A stretch of 17,593 bases of DNA from Bacillota bacterium (GCA_023443925.1 JAEZSL010000323.1:1-17593); one strand, 5' to 3'. Counted from the first letter of the stretch, positions 7,388 to 13,994 are shown. The notes: generated from the sequence alone by a model not told the origin. Made by a program: numbers and translations.

Positions 7388-7475
7388 TAGCTCCCATGGC
7401 ATAAAGCATCTGCCCGCAGATGTTTTACTGCCTCAAATCAGGGTGTGAAATGTATTTTATTTCACACTATCACCC
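7388..7475 (-). repeat. Structured direct repeat, copy B (5' flank of the S8 peptidase gene)
   Basis: Partner of the copy at 5601-5688. On the minus strand stem 1 is GTGTGAAAT/ATTTCACAC, which differs from copy A by a paired change (G-C for T-A), and stem 2 is CATCTGC/GCAGATG. The element ends in GGGAGCTA, whose GGGAG serves as the peptidase gene's likely ribosome binding site, so the structure could regulate translation or terminate upstream transcription. Confidence 0.8.
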
Positions 7476-7521
7476 GTGCCTCTTCTTACTTAATTAATAT
7501 GTATTTCGCTGATAGATTATT

Positions 7522-7547
7522 AATAGTAAGTTATGAATCTTACTATT
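7522..7547 (-). other. Intergenic hairpin after the 86-residue gene
   Basis: AATAGTAAG (7522-7530) and CTTACTATT (7539-7547) form a perfect 9-bp AT-rich stem with an 8-base loop. On the minus strand it is followed by AATAATC instead of a T run, so it is at best a weak terminator. Confidence 0.4.
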
Positions 7548-7589
7548 GTCTGAAGCTCAGTCCGCAGGCAGTCCTATCTATTAGTACTA

Positions 7590-7850
7590 TTACTTAGCTG
7601 GTTTTTCTCCTTCAATACTCTTTAAGATAGCTACCTGTTCCGGGATATCATCCCGCTCAATAAGAATTTCTGTCCAGGAACCAAACAGCTTTTTATTTGC
7701 GTGGCGCAGACTGTCATACAAATTCTCCTCATTAACATGACTGTCCGGATTTACGCATATAAGTAATTTATTTACTTTGCTGAAATGGTTCGTTTTACTT
7801 AGGATTTGGACTTCTTCCGTAATTTTATTTAAAAGTGGTGTATTGTTCAT
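7590..7850 (-). CDS. Small protein, possibly related to the nickel-binding domain of HypA
   Basis: An 86-residue soluble protein with a clean GGAGG seven bases before ATG 7850. The order (helix about 1-20, strand KLLICVNPD, helix EENLYDSLRHANKKLF, strand TEILIERDDIP) resembles the first domain of hydrogenase nickel chaperone HypA, and the gene sits two genes after a hydrogenase-type maturation protease. However, it lacks the N-terminal MHE nickel motif and the CxxC zinc finger, and the chain ends where that finger would begin. I therefore treat HypA kinship as a hypothesis from topology and context only. It is 104 bp downstream of the cytochrome b5-like gene, with a repeat element in the gap. 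Confidence 0.6.
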   Translation of the reverse strand: MNNTPLLNKITEEVQILSKTNHFSKVNKLLICVNPDSHVNEENLYDSLRHANKKLFGSWTEILIERDDIPEQVAILKSIEGEKPAK

Positions 7851-7881
7851 AATGTTACCTCCATTTATTTATGTTAAATGC

Positions 7882-7957
7882 TTCGAGTTTCAAAAGGTCC
7901 CACAGCATACATTTTATTATACACTCGTATTCATTCAGAACACAAAATCACCCCTTA
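7882..7957 (-). repeat. 3'-UTR repeat element, copy C
   Basis: About 75 bp, clearly homologous to 10848-10920. On the plus strand both contain TTCGAGT near the left end and GTATTCATTCAGAACA plus AAAAT near the right end. On the minus strand it starts at the stop codon of the cytochrome b5-like gene. CGAGT and ACTCG near its ends can pair. Confidence 0.75.
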
Positions 7958-8569
7958 ACCGGGTACCAGGACCCCGATTAGCGGAAGCTGCTGAAGCATG
8001 GAGGAAACTCCCCCATGACAGGATTTAAATTCATCGGTTAGATCATTACCAGCCTGTAACCCGTAGTGTGCACCACCTGACCAGCCGGGCAGCCCGCTGA
8101 CATCATATACCACACCGTTAACGGCTACATAAGCCGGATTACCGCCTTCTCCATTAAATACTTTAAGTTCCTCCGGTGTAAATACAGTTGGCCTTTGAGC
8201 CGTTGGGGGACTGTTCACAATTGGCGGCTGAGTTATATCCATTAATGGAACCTCACTGGTGCTGCCAGGAACGGGATTGGTACCTGACGTAGGCTGCCGC
8301 CCCGGTTCGGTAAAGGGGGGCGGGGCTATACCCGGCGGCCGTTGCGGGACATACCTCCGTTCACTTTCCGGAACAGGCAGCTGAGCAGTATATATCTTTT
8401 CCACGTAACATTCCATTACATGGATTAATTCTTCCGTACGTTCTTTAATCAGAGCCTGATTGCATTGCTTCTCATAAGGTGTAACTCCCAAGGCTTCCAT
8501 TTGGCTGTAATAGCTGATCTCTTTCTGATACTGGTTTATAATATCCCTGATTCCGTATTCATCCCTCAT
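7955..8569 (-). CDS. Cytochrome b5-like heme/steroid-binding domain protein
   Basis: A 204-residue protein in three parts: a polar helical N-terminus (1-62, with C36 and C54), a Pro-rich linker (about 65-127), and a C-terminal cytochrome b5-like domain (about 128-204). The last contains YVAVNGVVYDVSGLPGW, HYGLQAGNDLTDEFKSCHG and a hydrophobic end LPLIGVLVPG. This is the short clostridial form of the fold; His168 and His185 are candidate heme contacts. No signal peptide or membrane helix is visible, so it is likely cytoplasmic. Its ATG overlaps the end of the maturation protease gene by 11 bp, implying co-translation and possibly a shared redox pathway. The GC-rich patch near 8280-8350 is explained by Pro/Gly codons of the linker. 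Domain call is confident; heme binding and role are inferred. Confidence 0.82.
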   Translation of the reverse strand: MRDEYGIRDIINQYQKEISYYSQMEALGVTPYEKQCNQALIKERTEELIHVMECYVEKIYTAQLPVPESERRYVPQRPPGIAPPPFTEPGRQPTSGTNPVPGSTSEVPLMDITQPPIVNSPPTAQRPTVFTPEELKVFNGEGGNPAYVAVNGVVYDVSGLPGWSGGAHYGLQAGNDLTDEFKSCHGGVSSMLQQLPLIGVLVPG

Positions 8570-9026
8570 TTAATACCTTCCCTTCCTCCTGTATCAAATC
8601 CAGGTATCTTAACACTTCTTTGATGATCTCCTTTTTCTTTTTTTGCAGTTCTGAGGTTAATCCAAACCCGAAAGTTATTTCCTTAATTTCGATTCCCAAT
8701 ATATCCCCTTTCAGCTCCGGATAATACAGTTTTAATATATCCAGCAGATTATAGCTATGCTGGGTATGGCCGTCACGGTCAGGGAAATGGTCATCTAAAG
8801 GAATAATTGTGATATCACCAGGGGATTTTCCGTAGTTGGCCGCATCCAGTATTATGACCCTGTCCGAATTATTTACTTTTGATATACAGTCTCCGAAATC
8901 CGTCTCACCGTAAATAACCTCCACACCTTTTTCCTTTAGTTCTTCTTCTATAGCCCTTGCTGTAAAAATACCGATACCGTCATCCTTCATCAGTACGTTC
9001 CCCATTGCTATTAATTTCAGACTCAT
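8559..9026 (-). CDS. Hydrogenase-type maturation endopeptidase (M52, HycI/HyaD-like)
   Basis: A 155-residue M52-family protein. Proteases of this family clip the C-terminal tail from a [NiFe]-hydrogenase large subunit after nickel insertion. The family motif GNVLMKDDGIG (9-19) carries an acidic residue at the nickel-recognition site, ILDAANYG holds Asp61, and HTQHSYNLLDIL holds His90; these correspond to the three nickel contacts of HybD. GAGGT lies six bases before the ATG at 9026. It is the first gene of a run with the cytochrome b5-like and small HypA-like genes. Oddity: no hydrogenase large or small subunit is in this window, so its substrate is either encoded elsewhere or is not a hydrogenase. 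Confidence 0.85.
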   Translation of the reverse strand: MSLKLIAMGNVLMKDDGIGIFTARAIEEELKEKGVEVIYGETDFGDCISKVNNSDRVIILDAANYGKSPGDITIIPLDDHFPDRDGHTQHSYNLLDILKLYYPELKGDILGIEIKEITFGFGLTSELQKKKKEIIKEVLRYLDLIQEEGKVLNEG

Positions 9027-9272
9027 GCCAATACCTCAATTATACATTTGCCGGCGGGCCACCTTAAGGCCCATTATTCAATTCCGGAGGTTGTTCCTTT
9101 TTTAATTTATATTATGACAGGCTATAGAATATAACTCATGGGGAAATGCTTTTTCATTTCACGTATCAAAAAGCTGACGCGCTGTCACGACAGTGACATC
9201 TTCCAAATGATTTATCCTTTTGTGCGTTATGTGCATCCTGCCTGGAAGGCTTTTTAATTTATAGGTAAGTTT
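9027..9272 (-). promoter_or_regulatory. Upstream region of the maturation-protease operon, with palindromes
   Basis: No gene here. It holds TGTCAC-N4-GTGACA (9183-9198), a 6-4-6 palindrome of the size used by Crp/Fnr-type regulators, and a small hairpin GAAATG/CATTTC (9143-9160). I found no convincing sigma-A promoter; a TATAAT near 9040 would leave almost no leader. Confidence 0.35.
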
Positions 9273-9310
9273 AAAAAAGCCGCTGTAACTCATTTAAGTT
9301 ACAGCAGCTT
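9273..9310 (-). terminator. Rho-independent terminator after thioredoxin
   Basis: On the minus strand AGCTGCTGTAACT pairs with AGTTACAGCGGCT (one mismatch) around a short loop, followed by TTTTTTAAA. It lies 50 bases after the trx stop and separates it from the downstream operon. Confidence 0.85.
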
Positions 9311-9360
9311 CAATCATGTATCTGCAGATTCCTGTGAAATTGTAGTACCTTAAGTACTTA

Positions 9361-9672
9361 TTAACTGATTAAGGACATTATAGCTTTCTTTGGTTTAACC
9401 CCAACGGAGGTGCCGGCAACCTTACCGTCCTTTATTACTAACAGCGTCGGTATACTCATAATGCTGAAAGCTTCCGCCAATTCACCTTCTTCATCGATAT
9501 TTATCTTTCCTACTTTTACAGCCTCTTTCGTTTCTTCCGCAACCTCATCAATTATCGGAGCTACCATTTTACAAGGGCCGCACCAGGATGCCCAAAAATC
9601 CAATAAAACCGGTTTATCTGAATGTAATACTTCCTTTTCAAAATTATGTTTGGTTATCTTTAACACGCTCAT
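9361..9672 (-). CDS. trxA: Thioredoxin
   Basis: A 103-residue classical thioredoxin with active site WASWCGPCK (Cys31, Cys34), the cis-Pro loop SIMSIPTLLV, and the usual length. It reduces protein disulfides in the cytoplasm using electrons from thioredoxin reductase, which is not in this window. Two ATGs compete: 9678 is only about two bases after AAAGGAG, while 9672 is eight bases after it and gives the usual MSVLKITK start; I chose 9672. It is monocistronic, with its own terminator. An inverted repeat TGTGA-N5-TCACA lies about 65 bp upstream. Confidence 0.96.
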   Translation of the reverse strand: MSVLKITKHNFEKEVLHSDKPVLLDFWASWCGPCKMVAPIIDEVAEETKEAVKVGKINIDEEGELAEAFSIMSIPTLLVIKDGKVAGTSVGVKPKKAIMSLIS

Positions 9673-9736
9673 ATTCATTACTCCTTTACTAAAACATTTA
9701 TTATAATTTCATTATACTCAGAAATAAATAATTCTC

Positions 9737-9751
9737 TGTGATGGAGTCACA
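9737..9751. promoter_or_regulatory. Inverted repeat TGTGA-N5-TCACA in the trx / small-protein divergent region
   Basis: A perfect 5-5-5 inverted repeat between divergently transcribed genes. It resembles Crp/Fnr-family half-sites, but the spacer is one base short of the classic N6. Candidate operator only. Confidence 0.3.
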
Positions 9752-9825
9752 AAATAAACAGTTCTTAGTTTACAGCATTCTAGAAATTATTTAAAAAAAA
9801 TTAAAATATTCTGTTTCATTTTGTC

Positions 9826-9855
9826 ACAATAATAATTTTAATGTCATAGTATAAT
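9826..9855 (+). promoter_or_regulatory. Promoter of the paralogous small-protein pair, possibly sigma-K type
   Basis: AC (9826-9827), 17 bases, then CATAGTATA (9845-9853) fits the Bacillus sigma-K pattern AC-N16/17-CATAnnnTA. The overlapping TATAAT (9850-9855) could be a sigma-A -10, but no TTGACA-like -35 sits 16-18 bases upstream. The match is short and the DNA AT-rich, so chance is possible. Confidence 0.45.
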
Positions 9856-9920
9856 GTAGAGTTACCAATAACCTTACCAAAGGATTTAAGGAAACTCCAG
9901 AAAAAAAAGGAGGGTTGTTT

Positions 9921-10253
9921 ATGTCAAGTGGATTCGGTGGAAATCAATTTTTCAACTGTCATATCGAGAAATTTATTGGAGAGACAGTTACTGTTTTTAC
10001 TACCAGCGGAGGTTTATCCGGCAGTGGATTTACCGGAGTTGTATTAGCCGTAAACTGCGGTGTTGTCAGATTGGTAGTTCGTCAGGGTTCTGCTCCTGCA
10101 AACCCGCTTGGTGAAAACTTTAATCACGGCAGAGATGACTGGCGCCATGATAAATGTGATGACAGACGCCATGATAGATGCTGTCACAAAGCAGGTGCTG
10201 TTGTAGATATCCCCATCGACAGGATTGCATGTTTTGTTCATAACGCTATTTAA
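9921..10253 (+). CDS. Small beta-rich protein with His/Cys/Asp/Arg insert (paralogue 1)
   Basis: A 110-residue protein of no recognised family. The ATG at 9921 has GGAGG seven bases before it; an in-frame TTG at 9915 is inside that spacing and unlikely. Residues 13-55 (CHIEKFIGETVTVF, then a Gly/Ser-rich turn, FTGVVLAVNCGVVRLVV) and 92-110 (AVVDIPIDRIACFVHNAI) look like strands of one small barrel, SH3- or Sm-like. Between them lies an insert (about 62-90) rich in His, Cys, Asp and Arg, partly built from a 24-bp DNA repeat. It is 30 bp upstream of a paralogue with the same core and a different insert. The insert could bind metal; the pattern recalls small spore-coat or surface proteins. Both statements are inference. 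Confidence 0.8.
   Translation: MSSGFGGNQFFNCHIEKFIGETVTVFTTSGGLSGSGFTGVVLAVNCGVVRLVVRQGSAPANPLGENFNHGRDDWRHDKCDDRRHDRCCHKAGAVVDIPIDRIACFVHNAI
10134..10180 (+). repeat. 24-bp direct repeat inside paralogue 1
   Basis: Two units share GATGAC, three variable bases, CGCCATGATA, one variable base and ATG, at a period of 24 bp. They encode RHDKCDD and RHDRCC-type segments of the variable insert, showing how the insert can grow or shrink in frame. Confidence 0.8.
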
Positions 10254-10283
10254 TAATTTTTTAATTATAAGGAGGTTTTGATT

Positions 10284-10622
10284 ATGTCATTTAATAATGG
10301 TTTATCTAATGAAAGTTTTGTATGCCACATCCGTCGTTTTATCGGCGAAACCGTTACAGTTTTTACCGCCAGCGGCGGCATTTCCGGATCAGGGTTTACC
10401 GGTGTTATTTTAGCAGTTAACTGCGATTTCGTTAGATTAGTAACGGACCAGGGTTCCGCTCCTACTTCTCCGATTGAGCCAATCTATGATGAATGCGACT
10501 GCAATGGAAATTACAACAATAATGGAAACTATGAACGCGAACGCCGTCATTGCTATAATGTAGGTTCCGTTACTGATATTCCTATTGATAAAATAGTAGC
10601 CTTCGTTCATAATGCAGTATAA
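10284..10622 (+). CDS. Small beta-rich protein with Asn/Cys-rich insert (paralogue 2)
   Basis: A 112-residue paralogue of the preceding gene, with GGAGG eight bases before ATG 10284 (an in-frame TTG at 10278 is disfavoured by spacing). The core is nearly the same: CHIRRFIGETVTVFTASGG, GSGFTGVILAVNC, VRLVTDQGSAP, and the end DIPIDKIVAFVHNAV. The insert (about 61-92) instead reads as acidic, Cys and Asn-rich (DECDCNGNYNNN) followed by ERERRHC. The two genes form one operon and are followed by a large terminator-like fold. Conservation of the core with a free-running insert suggests a scaffold presenting different surfaces. Function is unknown. Confidence 0.8.
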   Translation: MSFNNGLSNESFVCHIRRFIGETVTVFTASGGISGSGFTGVILAVNCDFVRLVTDQGSAPTSPIEPIYDECDCNGNYNNNGNYERERRHCYNVGSVTDIPIDKIVAFVHNAV

Positions 10623-10689
10623 TTATTTCAGAAAGAATTAATATAAAGAATAATTAAATTCTAGCTGCTAAATAAGATCTCCTAAACCG

Positions 10690-10804
10690 CAAAGAGATTG
10701 TCTTATGGCAAATACGTTCTTCTTCCTAAACTGAGAAATCAGTTTTCACCGCCACCTGAAAAATTGGAAGTTGTACGTCATCTGTGTAAGGCAATCTCTT
10801 TTTG
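10690..10804 (+). terminator. Large branched terminator-like RNA fold
   Basis: AAAGAGATTGTCTTA (10691-10705) pairs with TAAGGCAATCTCTTT (10787-10801) over 15 bp with one G-U, ending in five T. The 81-base interior also folds: CTTCC (10722-10726) with GGAAG (10766-10770), the two ACGT (10714, 10774), and AAACTGA/TCAGTTT around a GAAA tetraloop (10728-10745). It ends the small-protein operon and may be more than a simple terminator. Confidence 0.65.
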
Positions 10805-10847
10805 TTTATAAAATGCATTTTATTTTCATTAATTGATTCTAAATGAT

Positions 10848-10920
10848 TTCGAGTGTTAAATGGCCCTCAACATGTACTATACATACACTGTATTCATTCA
10901 GAACATAAAATTAACCTTTT
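10848..10920 (-). repeat. 3'-UTR repeat element, copy D
   Basis: Homologue of 7882-7957. On the minus strand it begins about 13 bases after the chemoreceptor stop codon. CAGTGT and ACACTC near its ends can pair and ATGTA/TACAT makes an inner hairpin. Its placement after a stop codon, as in copy C, suggests a mobile or functional 3'-UTR module. Confidence 0.75.
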
Positions 10921-10932
10921 GACACTGTAATC

Positions 10933-12717
10933 CTAAATTGTAAATCCGCCTATTTCCTTCTGCAGCCTTAAAGAACTGTCACGGGTAATCATGATCTGAT
11001 CCGTCACTTCACCGGACATGGCGGTTATATCTGCGATCTTCCCGGCTATTTCGCCGGTTCCTTCCGCTCCTTCCGAGGCTGCCCTGGTAACTTCGTTAAC
11101 GGCATAAATAACCTGTCCTATGGAAGCTAATAATTCTTCTGAAGTTGCACTAAAGTCCGTTATCAGGCTGTCCACATAAGCAGCATCTGCATTATATGCA
11201 TCCGTAACCCCCAGGAATTGTTCAAAATTTCCGTTAATATCTTTAGATACAAAATCCAGGAGAGCATTGGAATTATCGGTAAGATTATCAACAGCTTCGG
11301 TTACCTTCCCGGTTACCTTTTGTATCTGCACCACCATATTCTTAGACTGTTCCGCCAGATTGCGAATCTCCTCTGCAACAACAGAAAAACCTTTGCCGGC
11401 TTCTCCGGCTCTGGCTGCTTCGATTGCAGCATTTAATGCCAGCAGATTAGTCTGAGCGGTTATTCCCATAATCGCTTCGGAAAGTACATTGATTTCATTC
11501 ACTACCTTAGACTGCTCCAGGGCTTGTTGGAGTTTTTCCTGGATTTCCACCCGTACTCTCTGAAGTAACTCCTGGGATTTTTGAATGTCTGTTCTGGTAT
11601 TTTCTGCCCGCTTACTGATTGCAATTACCTGATTCGCACCTTCCTGGGCTTTTTCAGCAATACTTCTGGCTGCGGATTCAATTTCTGCGGAGGAGGAATT
11701 CATCTCCTGGGCGGATGCCGCCGTTTCCTCCATACCTGCCGCCAGTTCTTCCGTTGTAGCGGAAACATCTGTAATATTGCCGTTTAATTCCTTAATGTTT
11801 AAATTAACACGATCAACAACCTGTATTATCTGATGGGCCTCCGCCTTGGTACTTCCGATGAGGCCTGCCACGGAATGTTTCATTGCTTCCAGATCCTGTA
11901 CCAATTCACCGAAATCATCCTTACGTATTATATAGCTTTTTGGTATATCTGCTTTAAAATTACCGGAAGCCAGAACATTTAAGTATTTTCTGATGGTTTT
12001 AAATGCATTATTGATATTGATGGACATATAAGCACAAAAAAGAACGGATAATAACATAGCGGCCAGAAACAGGGCTACGAATTTAGTGATATTGGCCCGG
12101 ATAACTTCTTCCTCTTGTGCTGCCATGTCATTTACCACAGTATCAATAAAATCTATGTAATTACCTGTTCCAATAACCCAGCCGAAAGGTTCAAAGGCAG
12201 CGCTGTAACTTCTTTTGGGAAGAGCTTCTGACTCTCCTGCTTTCGGAAACCAGTATTCCGTAAAGCCTCCTTCCTTTTTTCTTCCGTTTTCGATTATATT
12301 TTTCATATATGGGTAATCATTTACATCAAGCTTATCTATACGGTTGGTGCCTTCTGTCTCATTTCCCAGCAAGACAACACACTCACCTTCATAAGTATCC
12401 GCCCAAAAATATCCGCCGCTGCCATAAGTTAGTCCTCTTAACAAATCCGCACCGGTTTTTTTCGCTTCCTCCAGTGTATACTCTCCGGCTTCGTATTTTG
12501 CATAAATACCCTTTAATAAGGAAATTGCATTTTCTACCTGGTTCTTAATATTGTTATCGTAATCCTGTCGGATACTAACCTCCAAAGTTTTTAAATTAAC
12601 CTTTAATGTCCTGGTCTGGTCTAAAATAGACAATACTCCCATTAATACTGTTGTAAACAGAAGAAATGCCGATAATAATAATATTTTTGTTTTCACCTTT
12701 AAATTATTTAATTTCAT
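10933..12717 (-). CDS. Methyl-accepting chemotaxis protein with periplasmic-type Cache domain
   Basis: A 594-residue chemoreceptor. In order: a membrane helix (about 10-28), an extracellular single Cache domain (about 35-205) with [11 protein letters not shown] and the end [12 protein letters not shown], a second membrane helix (about 208-230), HAMP, and a cytoplasmic signalling domain (about 300-594). The hairpin tip, which contacts CheA and CheW, is recognisable as [20 protein letters not shown] followed by [18 protein letters not shown]. Cache_2 domains of this type usually sense small carboxylates; the ligand here cannot be told. The ATG at 12717 follows GGGAGG. It is monocistronic, with its own promoter and a 5' leader hairpin, and no che genes are nearby, as is usual for scattered receptors. 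There is no C-terminal CheR-binding pentapeptide. Confidence 0.94.
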   Translation of the reverse strand: MKLNNLKVKTKILLLSAFLLFTTVLMGVLSILDQTRTLKVNLKTLEVSIRQDYDNNIKNQVENAISLLKGIYAKYEAGEYTLEEAKKTGADLLRGLTYGSGGYFWADTYEGECVVLLGNETEGTNRIDKLDVNDYPYMKNIIENGRKKEGGFTEYWFPKAGESEALPKRSYSAAFEPFGWVIGTGNYIDFIDTVVNDMAAQEEEVIRANITKFVALFLAAMLLSVLFCAYMSININNAFKTIRKYLNVLASGNFKADIPKSYIIRKDDFGELVQDLEAMKHSVAGLIGSTKAEAHQIIQVVDRVNLNIKELNGNITDVSATTEELAAGMEETAASAQEMNSSSAEIESAARSIAEKAQEGANQVIAISKRAENTRTDIQKSQELLQRVRVEIQEKLQQALEQSKVVNEINVLSEAIMGITAQTNLLALNAAIEAARAGEAGKGFSVVAEEIRNLAEQSKNMVVQIQKVTGKVTEAVDNLTDNSNALLDFVSKDINGNFEQFLGVTDAYNADAAYVDSLITDFSATSEELLASIGQVIYAVNEVTRAASEGAEGTGEIAGKIADITAMSGEVTDQIMITRDSSLRLQKEIGGFTI

Positions 12718-12743
12718 AAAGAAATCCTCCCTTTTCGTAATTG

Positions 12744-12789
12744 TAGCAACATAAATGAAAAATCCGAAAATTAAGAATTTCTGTTGCTA
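12744..12789 (-). other. 5' leader hairpin of the chemoreceptor gene
   Basis: TAGCAACA and TGTTGCTA form a perfect 8-bp stem enclosing an AT-rich loop, between the predicted transcription start and the GGGAGG site. I looked for a c-di-GMP riboswitch, common before clostridial chemoreceptor genes, and saw none of its conserved cores. Confidence 0.5.
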
Positions 12790-12799
12790 TTATATACTT

Positions 12800-12828
12800 A
12801 TTCTACATTATTCTACATAATAGTACAA
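12800..12828 (-). promoter_or_regulatory. Probable sigma-A promoter of the chemoreceptor gene
   Basis: Minus strand -35 TTGTAC (12828-12823), 17 bases, -10 TAGAAT (12805-12800). The -10 lies in a tandem ATTCTACAT repeat. No sigma-D (flagellar) GCCGATAA-like -10 was seen. The remaining DNA to 13000 is AT-rich, with small inverted repeats and no gene. Confidence 0.55.
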
Positions 12829-12999
12829 TATACTTCGTGTATTTTAAATCCGATTTTATGCATATCTCTTAATTCAGTAGAGATTAATTACAATTTTTTG
12901 AATTATTTATTTTAAAAATTCAATCTTCTTAGTACTTTTTTACTAAATAACTTTCTTTTTTTATCATTTTAATCAATTGAACATCATTTCAAATCACAA

Positions 13000-13050
13000 T
13001 AAAAAACAGCCGGTGAAAAGGCAGATTATAAATCACCTTTCACCGGCTGT
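13000..13050 (-). terminator. Rho-independent terminator of the ABC transporter/regulator operon
   Basis: ACAGCCGGTGAAA pairs perfectly with TTTCACCGGCTGT (13006-13018 and 13038-13050), extended by AGG/CCT-like pairing. On the minus strand the stem is followed by TTTTTTATTG. It lies 107 bases after the response regulator stop. The 13051-13157 stretch holds no gene. Confidence 0.92.
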
Positions 13051-13157
13051 TTCAGACAGGCATATGATTGTATATTATCGTTTATTATGTATATTTATTC
13101 ATTCATACTTCCATGCTTTAAATCATAAAATGTGATGCTCCAAGGATTTTCGTCAAG

Positions 13158-13919
13158 CTATTCTCTGCTGGCTACTTTATTGCGGTATTCGTTAGCGGAA
13201 GTCCCTAGAATCTTTTTAAATACTCTTGAGAAATGAGCCATATCTACAAACCCCACCATCTCAGCGATATCTCCGATTCTTAAGGCAGGATCTTTTAATA
13301 ATCTCTGGGCTTCCCGGATTCTGACGTGATTTAAGATCTCAGAAAAGTTCTGCCCCATATGGCGGTTTAACAGTTTGCTTAAGTGCCACTGGCTGATATA
13401 GGTCTTTTCCGCTACTTCAGAAAGAGTAAGTTTATGGGCATAATTCTGTTCTATATAGCGAATTGCATTACTTACAATAAAGCTGCTGGCAGCATTATCA
13501 GACTTACCCTCTCCCTCTGACTCCTGCTCCGGAACAATATGTTTTGCCGCCAGATTGCTTACCATGGCTTCAATTGCTTCTATGATTTCATCCATATTGG
13601 ACGGTTTCAGCAGATATCTGGTAACTCCAAGCCGGATTGCCCTCTGGGCATAGTCAAAATCCCGGTATCCGGTGAGAATACTGATTTCCGTATTGGGAAA
13701 TTCCGACTTCAGTCCTGCCACCATACTAAGGCCGTCAAGTCCGGGCATGGCAATATCGGAGAACAGGATATTGGGCTGCTGCTCTCTGATTATCCCGGCA
13801 CCCTCAATACCATCATTCGCCGTGGCTACGATCTTACAGCCGAATTTATCCCAGGGTACCATACGTGAGATTCCTTCAACAATAATCGGTTCATCGTCTA
13901 TGATAACAACTTTATACAT
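13158..13919 (-). CDS. Response regulator, REC plus AraC-type DNA-binding domain (YesN-like)
   Basis: A 253-residue two-component regulator. The receiver domain (1-120) has acidic pocket D8/D9, phospho-acceptor Asp55 in LFSDIAMPGLDG, Thr83 and Lys105. The C-terminal AraC pair of helix-turn-helices (about 155-250) ends in DMAHFSRVFKKILGTSANEYR. This YesN type is usually paired with a YesM-like sensor kinase and controls a carbohydrate ABC operon. Here it sits last in the transporter operon, 243 bp after the second permease, and no kinase is in the window. The ribosome site at ATG 13919 is poor, hinting at low expression or a misplaced start. It probably activates the operon upstream. Family is certain; the target is inferred. 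Confidence 0.93.
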   Translation of the reverse strand: MYKVVIIDDEPIIVEGISRMVPWDKFGCKIVATANDGIEGAGIIREQQPNILFSDIAMPGLDGLSMVAGLKSEFPNTEISILTGYRDFDYAQRAIRLGVTRYLLKPSNMDEIIEAIEAMVSNLAAKHIVPEQESEGEGKSDNAASSFIVSNAIRYIEQNYAHKLTLSEVAEKTYISQWHLSKLLNRHMGQNFSEILNHVRIREAQRLLKDPALRIGDIAEMVGFVDMAHFSRVFKKILGTSANEYRNKVASRE

Positions 13920-13964
13920 ATTTTACACCGTTGCCTGCCGCAGTCAGCCTTCGGATACTGCCAC

Positions 13965-13994
13965 TATATAAAAAGTGAAAGCATCTATATGCAA
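13965..13994 (-). promoter_or_regulatory. Possible internal promoter for the response regulator gene
   Basis: Minus strand TTGCAT (13994-13989), 18 bases, TATATA (13970-13965), about 45 bases before the start codon. The -35 is a poor match, so this is tentative. Confidence 0.3.

Noticed and set aside
5601..7475. The peptidase gene as a transposon between direct repeats
   Set aside because: No transposase, no terminal inverted repeats, and the repeats overlap the gene's own stop and ribosome site; tandem gene duplication explains it better.
8280..8350. GC-rich patch, considered as transferred DNA
   Set aside because: It encodes the Pro/Gly-rich linker of the cytochrome b5-like protein, and CCN/GGN codons explain the bias.
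9241..9258. Mini-terminator GCCT-GGA-AGGC followed by T5 on the plus strand
   Set aside because: A 4-bp stem is too small and no plus-strand gene lies upstream.
12718..12960. c-di-GMP riboswitch before the chemoreceptor gene
   Set aside because: Expected from other clostridia, but none of the conserved core sequences are present; only a simple 8-bp hairpin and AT-rich DNA.
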